Below are positions 1 through 7,897 of a stretch of 64,000 nt of DNA, one piece after another. The notes beneath the pieces were generated by a model that was not told where the DNA came from, searched no databases, and worked only from the letters and a program-made list of their open reading frames with translations. Each line of letters opens with the position of its first letter. Position 1 is the first letter of the stretch. Origin of the DNA: an uncultured Eubacteriales bacterium (GTDB taxonomy: Bacteria > Bacillota > Clostridia > Oscillospirales > CAG-382); contig CAKSOW010000011.1 in the NCBI GenBank assembly GCA_934479825.1, positions 9,370 to 73,369 of the forward strand. Direction: 5' to 3'. The position numbers were made by a program, and so were the translations under genes.

Positions 1-433
1 ACGCCAAAACCGCACGGCTGACGGCAAAAATGCAGGACATGGCCCGCACGTCTTTTACAAGGAGCGCCGTTTTTCCGTTTCCCGAACGCATGGCGGAATA
101 TTCAAAACCGTCATATAGCTTGGTAAAAAAGCTTAAAAGGGCGACGCTTTCCAAAACGCCGGATAAAAACGTAAACGGCAGTGAATTGTCCGGATAGCGC
201 ACCAAGGACAGAGCAAATACGCTTTTGGCGGCATACAGCCAAATCAGATTGAAGCTCATTTTTTTTGCGTCGTCAAAATACGCACCGGCGTCCGCCGCTT
301 TTTTCAAGCCGAAATAGATGAGCAAAGCGCCGATAACATCCGGCAAAAGGTCAAAAAGACTGATATTCGGATTGAAGAAAAAGACCAGACCGGCAAAAAC
401 CATGCCAAACCGGACGGTGGTTTGCTTTGTCAT
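1..433 (-). CDS. polytopic membrane protein, C-terminus cut by window edge
   Basis: An open frame runs from ATG at 433 off the left edge with no stop, giving at least 144 residues. The start is preceded by AAGGAGC about 6 nt upstream. The protein is hydrophobic: the first segment reads VRFGMVFAGLVFFFNPN, followed by LLPDVIGALLIYFGLKKAAD, then a charged loop and further hydrophobic stretches. I do not recognise a named family and assign no function. It lies downstream of the 564-1337 gene on the same strand, but a hairpin terminator separates them. Confidence 0.75.
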   Translation of the reverse strand, partial: MTKQTTVRFGMVFAGLVFFFNPNISLFDLLPDVIGALLIYFGLKKAADAGAYFDDAKKMSFNLIWLYAAKSVFALSLVRYPDNSLPFTFLSGVLESVALLSFFTKLYDGFEYSAMRSGNGKTALLVKDVRAMSCIFAVSRAVLA

Positions 434-466
434 AAAAAACGCTCCTTTCGGCGAACCTGATCGGAG

Positions 467-497
467 AAAAAATCGCGGCGCAGGCCGGCGATTTTTT
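467..497 (-). terminator. intrinsic terminator
   Basis: A 10-bp stem (467-476 with 488-497) with a GC-rich 11-nt loop ends in six U residues on the minus-strand transcript. It follows the stop of the 564-1337 gene by about 70 nt and sits only about 35 nt before the next start codon, so it should separate or attenuate expression of the partial gene. Confidence 0.7.
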
Positions 498-563
498 CGG
501 ATTTTGTTTGTATCGGGCTTGCCCAAAATCACAAAAGAACTTTTGCGGCACGATAAAGCTGGT

Positions 564-1337
564 TTATGACGCTGAAATATCCGTATATTTGTACTGCGCC
601 TTGATAAACGTGGTTTCTTTTTTCGAACCGGCGTCTGTGGTGACAAGCTCAAATATCAGCGGATTTTCGCCGTCCTCAGGCAGGTCATAGCGCAGTTCGC
701 CGTCATTTTTCAAAATCTTGTAACGGACTTCATATACGCCGAACACAGCCGGTTTTCCGTTATAGGTATAGCTTGCGTCGCCGGGGTCGGTGCGCCCAAG
801 CTCAGTGACCGTAATATCGTACACTCTCTGCATGGGGAATACGCGGTCGGCCGGATGTTTTTCAAAACCGGTCGGGTTCTGTACATATTCTTCGGCGAAA
901 AGCGTGTGATACGCGTCGGTATCGCCGTTTGCAAGCACCTCAAAATAGCGGACAAAAAAGCGCTGTCCTTCGGTAAGCTCACTTGTCTGATATTCGCCGA
1001 GCACTAACGAAGAGCTGCCGCTCTGCCCCGGAATGACATAGCGAATGGTACGGTTTTTGGCTAAATAGTCCTTATCCGTGAAAATATCGGTCTCATAGTC
1101 CGGCTCATAGAAATTGAGATAGTTTTTCCCGGCAAGCGACGGCGTTTTGGTTTCCGTATCGGTCTTGTCCGCTTTCAAGGCACGGTTGATTCCGGCAAGT
1201 ACGGCGCACAGAATTCCTAAGAACACTAAAACGGCGCAAACGGCAAGAACGCCTTTTTTCAAGGCGTTTTTGCGTTTATTGCTGACAGAAGTCTGTTTGC
1301 CCGATGCCTTTAACGGCCTTTTTTTGCCACGGTTCAT
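564..1337 (-). CDS. membrane-anchored protein of unknown function
   Basis: 257 residues from ATG at 1337, with a weak GGGTG site 6 nt upstream. An in-frame GTG at 1346 is also possible and sits 4 nt from the stop of the preceding gene, so translation is probably coupled. The N-terminus is very basic (KKRPLKASGK...), followed by one membrane helix at about residues 28-48, then a soluble C-terminal domain. The domain has the feel of an NTF2/DUF4829-like fold (ALANGDTDAYHTLFAEEY, DITVTELGR), but I cannot confirm that. The basic N-terminus followed by a helix predicts the domain lies outside the membrane. Function unknown. Confidence 0.75.
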   Translation of the reverse strand: MNRGKKRPLKASGKQTSVSNKRKNALKKGVLAVCAVLVFLGILCAVLAGINRALKADKTDTETKTPSLAGKNYLNFYEPDYETDIFTDKDYLAKNRTIRYVIPGQSGSSSLVLGEYQTSELTEGQRFFVRYFEVLANGDTDAYHTLFAEEYVQNPTGFEKHPADRVFPMQRVYDITVTELGRTDPGDASYTYNGKPAVFGVYEVRYKILKNDGELRYDLPEDGENPLIFELVTTDAGSKKETTFIKAQYKYTDISAS

Positions 1338-1350
1338 GCGTTTCACCCGA

Positions 1351-1740
1351 TTAGGCGTTGAAGCGATCTGCGGCTTTTTTCAACATCCGGTCGCTGTCTA
1401 CAATCATGCGTTCATGCTCAGCCGTACCGATGACGCCGGCCTTGTCATACGCTGTAATTTTGAACACCAGCCGTCTGCCGTCGATCTCGACTAATTCGCT
1501 TTCCGCGCCGACCGTCATGCCAAGCGCCGTAGGCGCGGTATGCTTTAAATTCATGGATATACCGACCGTCGTCTTTCCGACGTCAAGACAGCCGGAAAGG
1601 CTGTTGACAGCCGCCGCCTCCATAAGAGCACACAGCGCGGGCGTTGCGAATATTTCAAGACTTCCGCTGCCCATTTCCTTGGCGCTTTTGCTGAGGCTGA
1701 CGATGGTTTGTTCTCTGCCGGTAAGGCCTGTTTTCAGCAT
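1351..1740 (-). CDS. FlK-like hotdog thioesterase
   Basis: 129 residues, start with AGAGG 7 nt upstream. The segment GSLEIFATPALCALMEAAAV followed by MNLKHTAPTALG is typical of the fluoroacetyl-CoA thioesterase-like (FlK) hotdog family. Thr33, Glu41 and His67 align with the Thr/Glu/His active-site set described for FlK. The family cleaves small acyl-CoA thioesters; most members outside Streptomyces have no known substrate, and nothing here argues for fluoroacetate. It follows the aminotransferase by 33 nt and precedes an anchored protein, so it is probably co-transcribed. Confidence 0.82.
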   Translation of the reverse strand: MLKTGLTGREQTIVSLSKSAKEMGSGSLEIFATPALCALMEAAAVNSLSGCLDVGKTTVGISMNLKHTAPTALGMTVGAESELVEIDGRRLVFKITAYDKAGVIGTAEHERMIVDSDRMLKKAADRFNA

Positions 1741-1773
1741 ATTGGTTCCTCTTTTCGTTGAATGTAGAATAAT

Positions 1774-2943
1774 TTACCGTATCTCTTTCAAGAACTTTTC
1801 GATCCGTTCCAATGCCTTGCAGATGTGATCGACCGAATAGGCGTAGGATATCCGCGCAAAGCCCTCGCCGCTTGCTCCGAAAGCCGTACCCGGTACGATA
1901 GCGCAATGTTCGGCATACAAGAGCTTTTCGCAGAATTCCTCCGATTTCAGTCCGTATTTTCCGATGTTCGGGAACACATAAAACGCTCCCTCCGGCTCGA
2001 AACATTCAAGACCGATATCATGGAGTCCCTGCAACAACAGCCGGCGGCGCTGGTCATAGTGGTCGCGCATGTACTCAATGTCCGCGTCTCCGTCACAGGC
2101 CGCTTTGATACCTGCATACTGAGCCATGGTCGGCGCACACATAATGCAATATTGGTGGATCTTCAACATCTGCTTGGTGATCTCTTTCGGCGCACAGACA
2201 TAGCCGAGCCGCCAGCCGGTCATGGCATACGTTTTGGAGAAGCCTCCGACGAAAATGGTTCTGTCCCACATGGACGGAATGGAGGCAAAGGAGGTATGCT
2301 TGCGGCCATAAGTCAATTCGCCGTAGATCTCATCGGTCAGCACCACGATATCCGTGTCACGGAGCACATCAGCGATGCGCTGTAATTCCTCGGCGGTCAT
2401 GATAGCGCCGGTGGGGTTGTTCGGATACGGGAGCACAAGCATTTTGGTTTTCGGGGTGATATACTTCTTCAAAAGCTCGGGAGTAAGCTTGAATTTATCT
2501 TCCACGCGCGTCGGAATCGGCACGGCCACGCCGCCGGTCAGCTCAGTAATCGGCGCATAACTGACATACGACGGCTCCACCACCAAAACCTCGTCGCCCG
2601 GTTCGACAATGGCGCGGATAGCAAGGTCAATGGCTTCGCTTCCGCCGACCGTCACGATCATTTCGCCTTTCGGGTCATATTTGACGTTGAAACGGCGTTC
2701 CAGATACGAGGCAATGGCTTCGCGAAACTGGATAAGACCGGAATTGGAGGTGTAATAGGTTTTCCCCTTTTCGAGGGAATCAATGGCCGCGTCGCGGATA
2801 TGCCAAGGGGTGACAAAATCCGGCTGACCGACCGTTAGCGACACCACATCTTCCATTTCATCGAGAATATCAAAAAATTTGCGGATCCCCGACGGTTTGA
2901 GAGCAGTCGCCTTTTTGGAAAGAACTTTGGAGTAATCGATCAT
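1774..2943 (-). CDS. PLP-dependent class I/II aminotransferase
   Basis: 389 residues, the usual length for fold-type I aspartate/aromatic aminotransferases. It has the N-terminal SLTVGQPDF segment, NNPTG at about 175-179, the DEIY cofactor motif at about 204, and the Schiff-base lysine Lys237 in GGFSKTYAMTGWRLGY. The start overlaps the stop of the upstream Lrp/AsnC gene by one base (TGATG), so the two are translationally coupled. An Lrp-type regulator fused in operon with such an aminotransferase suggests amino-acid-responsive control. Substrate (aspartate, aromatic or branched amino acid) cannot be told from sequence alone. Confidence 0.93.
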   Translation of the reverse strand: MIDYSKVLSKKATALKPSGIRKFFDILDEMEDVVSLTVGQPDFVTPWHIRDAAIDSLEKGKTYYTSNSGLIQFREAIASYLERRFNVKYDPKGEMIVTVGGSEAIDLAIRAIVEPGDEVLVVEPSYVSYAPITELTGGVAVPIPTRVEDKFKLTPELLKKYITPKTKMLVLPYPNNPTGAIMTAEELQRIADVLRDTDIVVLTDEIYGELTYGRKHTSFASIPSMWDRTIFVGGFSKTYAMTGWRLGYVCAPKEITKQMLKIHQYCIMCAPTMAQYAGIKAACDGDADIEYMRDHYDQRRRLLLQGLHDIGLECFEPEGAFYVFPNIGKYGLKSEEFCEKLLYAEHCAIVPGTAFGASGEGFARISYAYSVDHICKALERIEKFLKEIR

Positions 2944-3437
2944 CAGAGTATGCCTTCCCTTTCATCTTTTTCGGGAGCATGGCCGAAGATCACGCCTTTG
3001 TCCTTATAGGTGCGGAGCACAAAGTGGGTGCCGGTCGAAAGAACACCCTCAATCGGAGCAAGCTTTTCGGCGACAAACAGCGCCACTTCCTTTAAGCTTT
3101 TCCCCTCAATGAGAAGCAAAAAGTCGAATGCGCCGCTCATTAAGTGCATGTCGCGCACTTCCGGAAAATGGTAGATGCGCTCGGCAATCTTTTCAAAGCC
3201 GCGGTCAGCCTGCGGTGTAACGCGAAGCTCAATAAAAGCGGTTACGCTTTCTTTTTCGGCTTTTTCCCAGTCTACAATAGCCTTATAGCCCAAAAGTGTG
3301 CCGTCGGCTTCAAATTCTTCGATGAGTTTTTTGATATCTTCGGGCTTTTCGCCGAGCATAACGGCAATTTTATCGGCGGAAAGACGTGCGTCGTTTTCCA
3401 AAAGGTCAAGAACCTTGCGTTTGATGTCTGTATTCAT
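2943..3437 (-). CDS. Lrp/AsnC family transcriptional regulator
   Basis: 164 residues. The N-terminal winged helix (MNTDIKRKVLDLLENDARLSADKIAVMLG) is followed by a RAM/AsnC effector domain from about residue 70 (AFIELRVTPQADRGFEKIAERI, ending in THFVLRTYKDKG). AAAGGA precedes the start by 10 nt. These proteins form octamer-like assemblies and respond to amino acids. The coupled aminotransferase gene is the obvious target and autoregulation is likely by analogy. Confidence 0.93.
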   Translation of the reverse strand: MNTDIKRKVLDLLENDARLSADKIAVMLGEKPEDIKKLIEEFEADGTLLGYKAIVDWEKAEKESVTAFIELRVTPQADRGFEKIAERIYHFPEVRDMHLMSGAFDFLLLIEGKSLKEVALFVAEKLAPIEGVLSTGTHFVLRTYKDKGVIFGHAPEKDEREGIL

Positions 3438-3488
3438 AATAGTCAGATCCTTTCTGAGTCGTAATCGTTTCAGGATGTTACAGGATAC

Positions 3489-4004
3489 TTATTCGGCGTC
3501 GGTTTTATCGGCCGTATCTTCGGATTTTTGTCCTTCATCGGCTTTCAATTCGGGTTTTACGCCGTCCTTGGTATATTCCATGGTGACGTTCACCGCGCCG
3601 AGAATGCCGGAGGCGACAATTTTTTCGCCGTCGCAGACGATTTTTTCACCGTCGGCAATCAAATGCGTTTTACCGCCGTCAAGCGTCAGAACGCCGGCGT
3701 CGGTTACCTCAAACGTACCGGAAATGTCGGTGGAAGAATCTTCCGCCACGGCTTTGAGGGTAAAAGCACCGCTTTCGTCAAGCGTCAGAGTGTTTTCCGT
3801 ATAAGAATCCTTTGTCAGAGCGTCCCCTTTACTCACGGTAAGAGCCGTAAGAGAATACGAACCGGCCGCCGCCGTAAGGGACATATTTTCAATGGAAGTG
3901 CCGGTTGCGGCGGAAACGGCATCTTTTACCGGTGCGGACGAGCCGCACGCGGCCATAGTCACAGCCGCCGCGGCGGCGATAATCGCAAGAAGAAGCTTTT
4001 TCAT
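3489..4004 (-). CDS. lipoprotein, unknown function
   Basis: 171 residues from ATG at 4004, chosen because AAAGGA lies 9 nt upstream; an upstream in-frame ATG would overlap that site. The N-terminus is a classic lipoprotein signal: MKKLLLAII, an alanine-rich core, then the lipobox MAAC with the modified cysteine near residue 19. The mature part is rich in Thr, Ser and Asp and looks like a small beta-barrel or lipocalin-like fold (TLTLDESGAFTLKAVAE, GTFEVTDAGVLTLDG). The C-terminus is acidic and low in complexity. It may head the transcript that continues into the Lrp/AsnC gene. Confidence 0.82.
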   Translation of the reverse strand: MKKLLLAIIAAAAAVTMAACGSSAPVKDAVSAATGTSIENMSLTAAAGSYSLTALTVSKGDALTKDSYTENTLTLDESGAFTLKAVAEDSSTDISGTFEVTDAGVLTLDGGKTHLIADGEKIVCDGEKIVASGILGAVNVTMEYTKDGVKPELKADEGQKSEDTADKTDAE

Positions 4005-4095
4005 GGGATACATTCCTTTCCTGGGTTCTGCCGTATTTTTTTGATTTTTGATCCGGATAAAGCGGTTTTTACGGCAAAAAATATATTTACAGTAT

Positions 4096-4124
4096 ATCAT
4101 ATCACAATCCGCAGAAAAAATCAA
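4096..4124 (-). promoter_or_regulatory. sigma-A promoter for lipoprotein gene
   Basis: Reading the minus strand, TTGATT (4119-4124) and TATGAT (4096-4101) are separated by exactly 17 nt, about 95 nt upstream of the lipoprotein start. Confidence 0.6.
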
Positions 4125-4217
4125 GACGCAAAGTGCGGCGTTTCGTGAAAAATTGCGCAAATCGGCTTTGGTGTAAGCTGCCCGGACAAGAAATTACGAA
4201 TCCGAAACAACCGTTTC

Positions 4218-4246
4218 TTGATTCTTTCAAAAAACGCTGTTATAAT
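4218..4246 (+). promoter_or_regulatory. sigma-A promoter for DUF3737 gene
   Basis: TTGATT (4218-4223), 17-nt spacer, TATAAT (4241-4246). The start codon of the DUF3737 gene lies 35 nt past the -10 box. Confidence 0.75.
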
Positions 4247-4281
4247 AAAATCAGAAAATGAACTTTCCGGAGGAATCCGTT

Positions 4282-5196
4282 ATGAACCATACAGAAAATA
4301 AAACCGTGCTCAAAGAGCGGCTTTTTACCGGTGAACGCGCCTTGTTCGGCTCGAAGAACCTGTCTATTGCCGATTCGGTCTTTGAAAACGGCGAATCGCC
4401 GCTTAAAGAGAGCGAAAATATTGATCTTGATACCTGCCTGTTCCGCTATAAATACCCGTTATGGTACGGTAAGCACATTTCGGTCAAAAACAGCACTTGG
4501 TTTGATATGGCGCGCGCCGGCGTCTGGTATACCGACGATATCACCGTTTCGGATTGCAGTATCGAAGCGCCCAAAAACTTCCGGCGGTGCGACGGTCTGA
4601 CGCTTGAAAACGTGACGTTTGCCAATGCCGCCGAAACGTTATGGCACTGCAAAAACGTGCGGATGGATAGGGCGGTCGCACACGGCGATTATTTTGCCAT
4701 GAACAGTGAAAACATGAAGATTTCCGGGCTTACGCTGTACGGAAACTATTCGTTCGACGGAGTGCGGAATGTTGAGATTCACGCTTCGCGCCTGCTTTCC
4801 AAAGACGCTTTCTGGAACAGCGAAAACGTCACGGTTTACGATTCGTTTATTTCGGGCGAATATCTGGGGTGGAACGCCAAGAATCTGACGCTTGTCGGCT
4901 GTACGATTGAGAGTTTGCAGGGACTTTGTTATATCGACGGCCTAAAAATGAAAGACTGTAAACTTATCAACACCACGCTCGCCTTTGAATATTCATCAGT
5001 TGATGCGCAGATTTGCGGCAAAATCGACAGTGTGTTCAACCCGCGTTCCGGCTGTATCCGTGCCGGACGGATCGACAATCTGATTTTGGAAAAGGATAAG
5101 ATCGATCCCTCCAAGACTGCGATCCTCTGCCCGGACATCGTGCGTGTAAGCGATCGGCCGCCTTATGCCGAAGAAACGGAGAAAAAGCATGAATAA
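4282..5196 (+). CDS. DUF3737 family right-handed beta-helix protein
   Basis: 304 residues from ATG at 4282, chosen for the GGAGGA box 7 nt upstream. The earlier in-frame ATG at 4258 lacks one. The sequence is a run of short beta-rungs (ENVTVYDSFISGEYLGWNAK, LTLVGCTIESLQGLCYI) characteristic of DUF3737, a widespread gut-Firmicute family of predicted single-stranded right-handed parallel beta-helices. There is no signal peptide. Biochemical function of the family is unknown to me; a carbohydrate-binding or structural role is only a guess. It overlaps the next gene by 8 nt. Confidence 0.88.
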   Translation: MNHTENKTVLKERLFTGERALFGSKNLSIADSVFENGESPLKESENIDLDTCLFRYKYPLWYGKHISVKNSTWFDMARAGVWYTDDITVSDCSIEAPKNFRRCDGLTLENVTFANAAETLWHCKNVRMDRAVAHGDYFAMNSENMKISGLTLYGNYSFDGVRNVEIHASRLLSKDAFWNSENVTVYDSFISGEYLGWNAKNLTLVGCTIESLQGLCYIDGLKMKDCKLINTTLAFEYSSVDAQICGKIDSVFNPRSGCIRAGRIDNLILEKDKIDPSKTAILCPDIVRVSDRPPYAEETEKKHE

Positions 5197-6376
5197 ATTT
5201 GATTTTGATACGCCGGTTGACCGCCGGCACACCGGTTCGTTAAAATGGGATGTTTCCGACAACGAGCTTCCCATGTGGGTGGCGGATATGGACTTTCCGA
5301 CCGCGCCTGCCGTAAGACAGGCGATTGAAAAGCGTGCCGCACACGGTATTTTCGGCTACTCGATACTGCCGGATGCATGGGAACGCGCCTATATCGACTG
5401 GTGGAAAGAACGCCATGGTGTAACCTATGAAAAAGGTTCGTTTATCTTTTGCACCGGCGTGATTCCGGCTATTTCCTCCCTTGTGCGCAAGCTCACAACA
5501 CCGGCGGAAAAAGTGGTCGTCCTGACGCCGGTGTACAACATCTTTTTCAATTCGATTCTGAACAACGGGCGTGTGGTTTCGGAATGTCCGTTAGTTTTCG
5601 ATCCGGAAACCCTGACATATGCCCTTGATTTCGGCGCACTGGAACGGTCGCTTGCCGACCCGCAGGCGACGCTCTTAATCTTATGCAATCCGCAGAATCC
5701 TGTCGGAAAGATCTGGGACAGGGAGACGCTTGCCAAAATCGGTGCGTTATGTGTCAAATATGGGGTGACAGTAATTTCCGATGAAATTCACTGTGATCTT
5801 ACCGATCCGGGCAAGGAGTATGTGCCGTTTGCATCGGTTTCAGAGGAATGCCGGAAAATCAGCATCACCTGCTTTGCGCCCACAAAAGCATTCAATTTAG
5901 CCGGAATTCAGACTGCCGCGGTCACGGTAAGCGATACCTTTTTGAGGCACAAGGTCTGGCGTGCGCTCAACACCGACGAGGTGGCAGAGCCGAATGCTTT
6001 TGCCGTAGAAGCGGCTGTTGCGGCTTTTACGCAAGGAGGCGCATGGTTGGATGAATTACGTGCGTATCTTGCAGCAAACAAGGCTTTTGCGGCAGAGTAT
6101 ATCGAAAAGAACATTCCGGCTCTTCGTGCCGTTTATCCGGAGGCGACGTATTTAATGTGGCTTCGCTGCACCGGAAAGGCGGCCGGGCATTCGCCTGAGG
6201 CGGCGGCGTTTATCCGCAGGACTACCGGGCTGTACTTAACGGCCGGTGGAGTTTACCGCGGTGACGGACAAAACTTTTTCCGGTTAAATGTTGCCTGCCC
6301 GAGAGTGACCTTGGCAGACGGGTTAAGCCGTTTAAAAGCCGGGATGGAGCGATACGAAAGCAAGGAGTCGAAATAA
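5189..6376 (+). CDS. MalY/PatB-type PLP enzyme, putative cystathionine beta-lyase
   Basis: 395 residues from ATG at 5189 (GGAG 7 nt upstream). The N-terminal DFDTPVDRRHTGSLKWD and MWVADMDFPTAPAV segments are signatures of the MalY/PatB C-S lyase subfamily rather than generic aminotransferases. NPQNPVG (168-174), SDEIHCDL (198-205) and the Schiff-base lysine Lys233 in CFAPTKAFNLAG are all present. The expected reaction is cleavage of cystathionine or other cysteine conjugates to a thiol, pyruvate and ammonia. Coupling to the DUF3737 gene by an 8-nt overlap is notable, but gives no functional clue. Confidence 0.88.
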   Translation: MNKFDFDTPVDRRHTGSLKWDVSDNELPMWVADMDFPTAPAVRQAIEKRAAHGIFGYSILPDAWERAYIDWWKERHGVTYEKGSFIFCTGVIPAISSLVRKLTTPAEKVVVLTPVYNIFFNSILNNGRVVSECPLVFDPETLTYALDFGALERSLADPQATLLILCNPQNPVGKIWDRETLAKIGALCVKYGVTVISDEIHCDLTDPGKEYVPFASVSEECRKISITCFAPTKAFNLAGIQTAAVTVSDTFLRHKVWRALNTDEVAEPNAFAVEAAVAAFTQGGAWLDELRAYLAANKAFAAEYIEKNIPALRAVYPEATYLMWLRCTGKAAGHSPEAAAFIRRTTGLYLTAGGVYRGDGQNFFRLNVACPRVTLADGLSRLKAGMERYESKESK

Positions 6377-6400
6377 GCAGGGGCTGTTCGCCCTTAGAAA

Positions 6401-6434
6401 ATCCGCACAGCGCGAAGAAACGCGCTGTGCGGAT
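6401..6434 (-). terminator. strong hairpin terminator between convergent genes
   Basis: A perfect 14-bp stem (6401-6414 with 6421-6434) has a 6-nt loop. On the minus strand it follows the GNAT stop codon directly and ends in UUUU; on the plus strand it follows the PatB-like gene without a U-run. It mainly serves the minus-strand transcript. Confidence 0.85.
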
Positions 6435-6440
6435 AAAAAC

Positions 6441-6956
6441 CTAAATCTTTTCGTTCAATACATAGTAGTACGGACAGATGTCCTCATAGCGGCCGTCTTT
6501 CATGCGGAATCCGCCCGGAATCACGCCAAGCGGCGTAAAGCCGAGCCGCTCATACAGGTGCCTTGCGTGCGTGTTGGACGCAACCACCGCATTGAACTGC
6601 ATGATCCGGAATCCGTGCTCGTATGCCTTGCGTAAACAGTCAAGTACCAATTTTTCCCCGATATGCCTGCCTCTTAATTCTGTCGATACGGCGTAACTTG
6701 CATTGGCAATGTGGCCGCAGCGCCCGACATTGTTCGGGTGCAGGATATAAAGTCCGCAGATCTTGCCGTTTTGCGTGTCTACGGCAACACCGCAGTCTGT
6801 CTGCGCGCCGAAAAATGCGGCGGCGCTCTCAGTATCTAAAAAATCTTCCTGCGGAAACGCGATCCCGTCTTCAACCACCTTGTTCCAGATGTGTGCCATG
6901 GCGGCGATTTCTTCGGCATTTTCCGGGTTATAGGAACGAATGAGTATGTCTTGCAT
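6441..6956 (-). CDS. GNAT family N-acetyltransferase
   Basis: 171 residues from ATG at 6956, with AAGGAG 11 nt upstream; an ATG at 6986 in the same frame has no ribosome site. It shows the GNAT core: GLYILHPNNVGRCGHIANAS, then the acetyl-CoA loop LRGRHIGEKLVLDCLR (Q/R-x-x-G-x-G/A type) and the C-terminal NTHARHLYERLGFTPLG. It resembles the phosphinothricin/L-amino-acid acetyltransferase branch, but the substrate is not predictable. It is the last gene of the nagA unit. Confidence 0.9.
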   Translation of the reverse strand: MQDILIRSYNPENAEEIAAMAHIWNKVVEDGIAFPQEDFLDTESAAAFFGAQTDCGVAVDTQNGKICGLYILHPNNVGRCGHIANASYAVSTELRGRHIGEKLVLDCLRKAYEHGFRIMQFNAVVASNTHARHLYERLGFTPLGVIPGGFRMKDGRYEDICPYYYVLNEKI

Positions 6957-6991
6957 GGATTTGAATGCTCCTTGGTGAAATGGCATGCGGC

Positions 6992-7897
6992 TTAGTGCTG
7001 TTCGTCAAAACTTCGCTGTTGTTTCTTGATCGTTCCCGGAGACATACCGGTGAACTTCTTGAAGGTGCGGATAAAGTTCGAGCAGTCGTTAAAGCCGGAG
7101 GAGGTGCAGGTGTCTTTGACGCTGACGCCGTTGTACAACAGTTTCTTTGCCTCGGCAATGCGGCGCTGGATGATGTAATTGTTGAGAGAGGTGCCGGTCT
7201 CGTTCTTGAACAGACGGCTTAAATAGTTCTCGTTGATGTTCAGTGCGTGTGCCACCTCGGCTGCCTGACATTCCCTGAAATTGCGCTCAATGTAGCGAAT
7301 GGCTTTTTCCGACCACAGCTCCGGTTCGGATTCCGGAACCACAACGCCCTCCTTGCCGCGGTAGACATATTTGATAAAGGCAAGAAGTTCAAACAGCTTT
7401 GAAGTGAGTAACAGCGAGTTCTTCGCCTGTTCCAAACGCAAATATTCTTTGATGTGCATGAGATATTTCTCATGATCTTCTTTTTCAAGATGTACCTTGA
7501 CCGGAAGCGTATCGCCGGCTGCATCCAGAAAATCAAGTGCGGTGCGGTCGGAGATCAGCAGCCTTAACTTGTCGATGAACGCCGAATCAATGCTGATAAC
7601 GCAGCGCACATAATTGTCCGGATCGCCTACGGCTACGCGGTGAATGTGCATTTTCCGGATAATAAACAAGTCGTGCGGATTGCAGTCGTAGTAGTGGTCG
7701 TCGATAAAGAAGCCTTTGCCGCCGCTTATATTGTAATAAATCTCATATTCTGTGTGCAGATGCGGCGTAATCATGTAAGGATTGCGATATTCCTTCAAAT
7801 ATACGCTTACATCGTCTTGGGGATAGTCGCGCATACGGTTGGCTGCCCGTATGCTTTCAACACTGTCCGTGATTTTGGTCGTTTCCCTTTTCGTCAT
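6992..7897 (-). CDS. AraC family transcriptional regulator
   Basis: 301 residues. The N-terminal cupin sensor (HLHTEYEIYYNISG, residues about 46-60) is followed by the double helix-turn-helix over the last 100 residues (AEVAHALNINENYLSRLFKN and VKDTCTSSGFNDCSNFIRTF). The start at 7897 overlaps the end of nagA by 41 nt and has AAAGGCGG just upstream. Location inside the nagA unit suggests it senses an amino sugar or glycan and controls this locus; that is inference. Confidence 0.92.
   Translation of the reverse strand: MTKRETTKITDSVESIRAANRMRDYPQDDVSVYLKEYRNPYMITPHLHTEYEIYYNISGGKGFFIDDHYYDCNPHDLFIIRKMHIHRVAVGDPDNYVRCVISIDSAFIDKLRLLISDRTALDFLDAAGDTLPVKVHLEKEDHEKYLMHIKEYLRLEQAKNSLLLTSKLFELLAFIKYVYRGKEGVVVPESEPELWSEKAIRYIERNFRECQAAEVAHALNINENYLSRLFKNETGTSLNNYIIQRRIAEAKKLLYNGVSVKDTCTSSGFNDCSNFIRTFKKFTGMSPGTIKKQQRSFDEQH

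Noticed and set aside
17..563. Plus-strand frames at 318-569 and 508-690
   Set aside because: They run antisense to the partial membrane gene and the anchored protein and have no ribosome sites.
3528..4148. 206-residue plus frame opposite the lipoprotein gene
   Set aside because: Antisense shadow; the minus strand has a promoter, ribosome site, signal peptide and lipobox.
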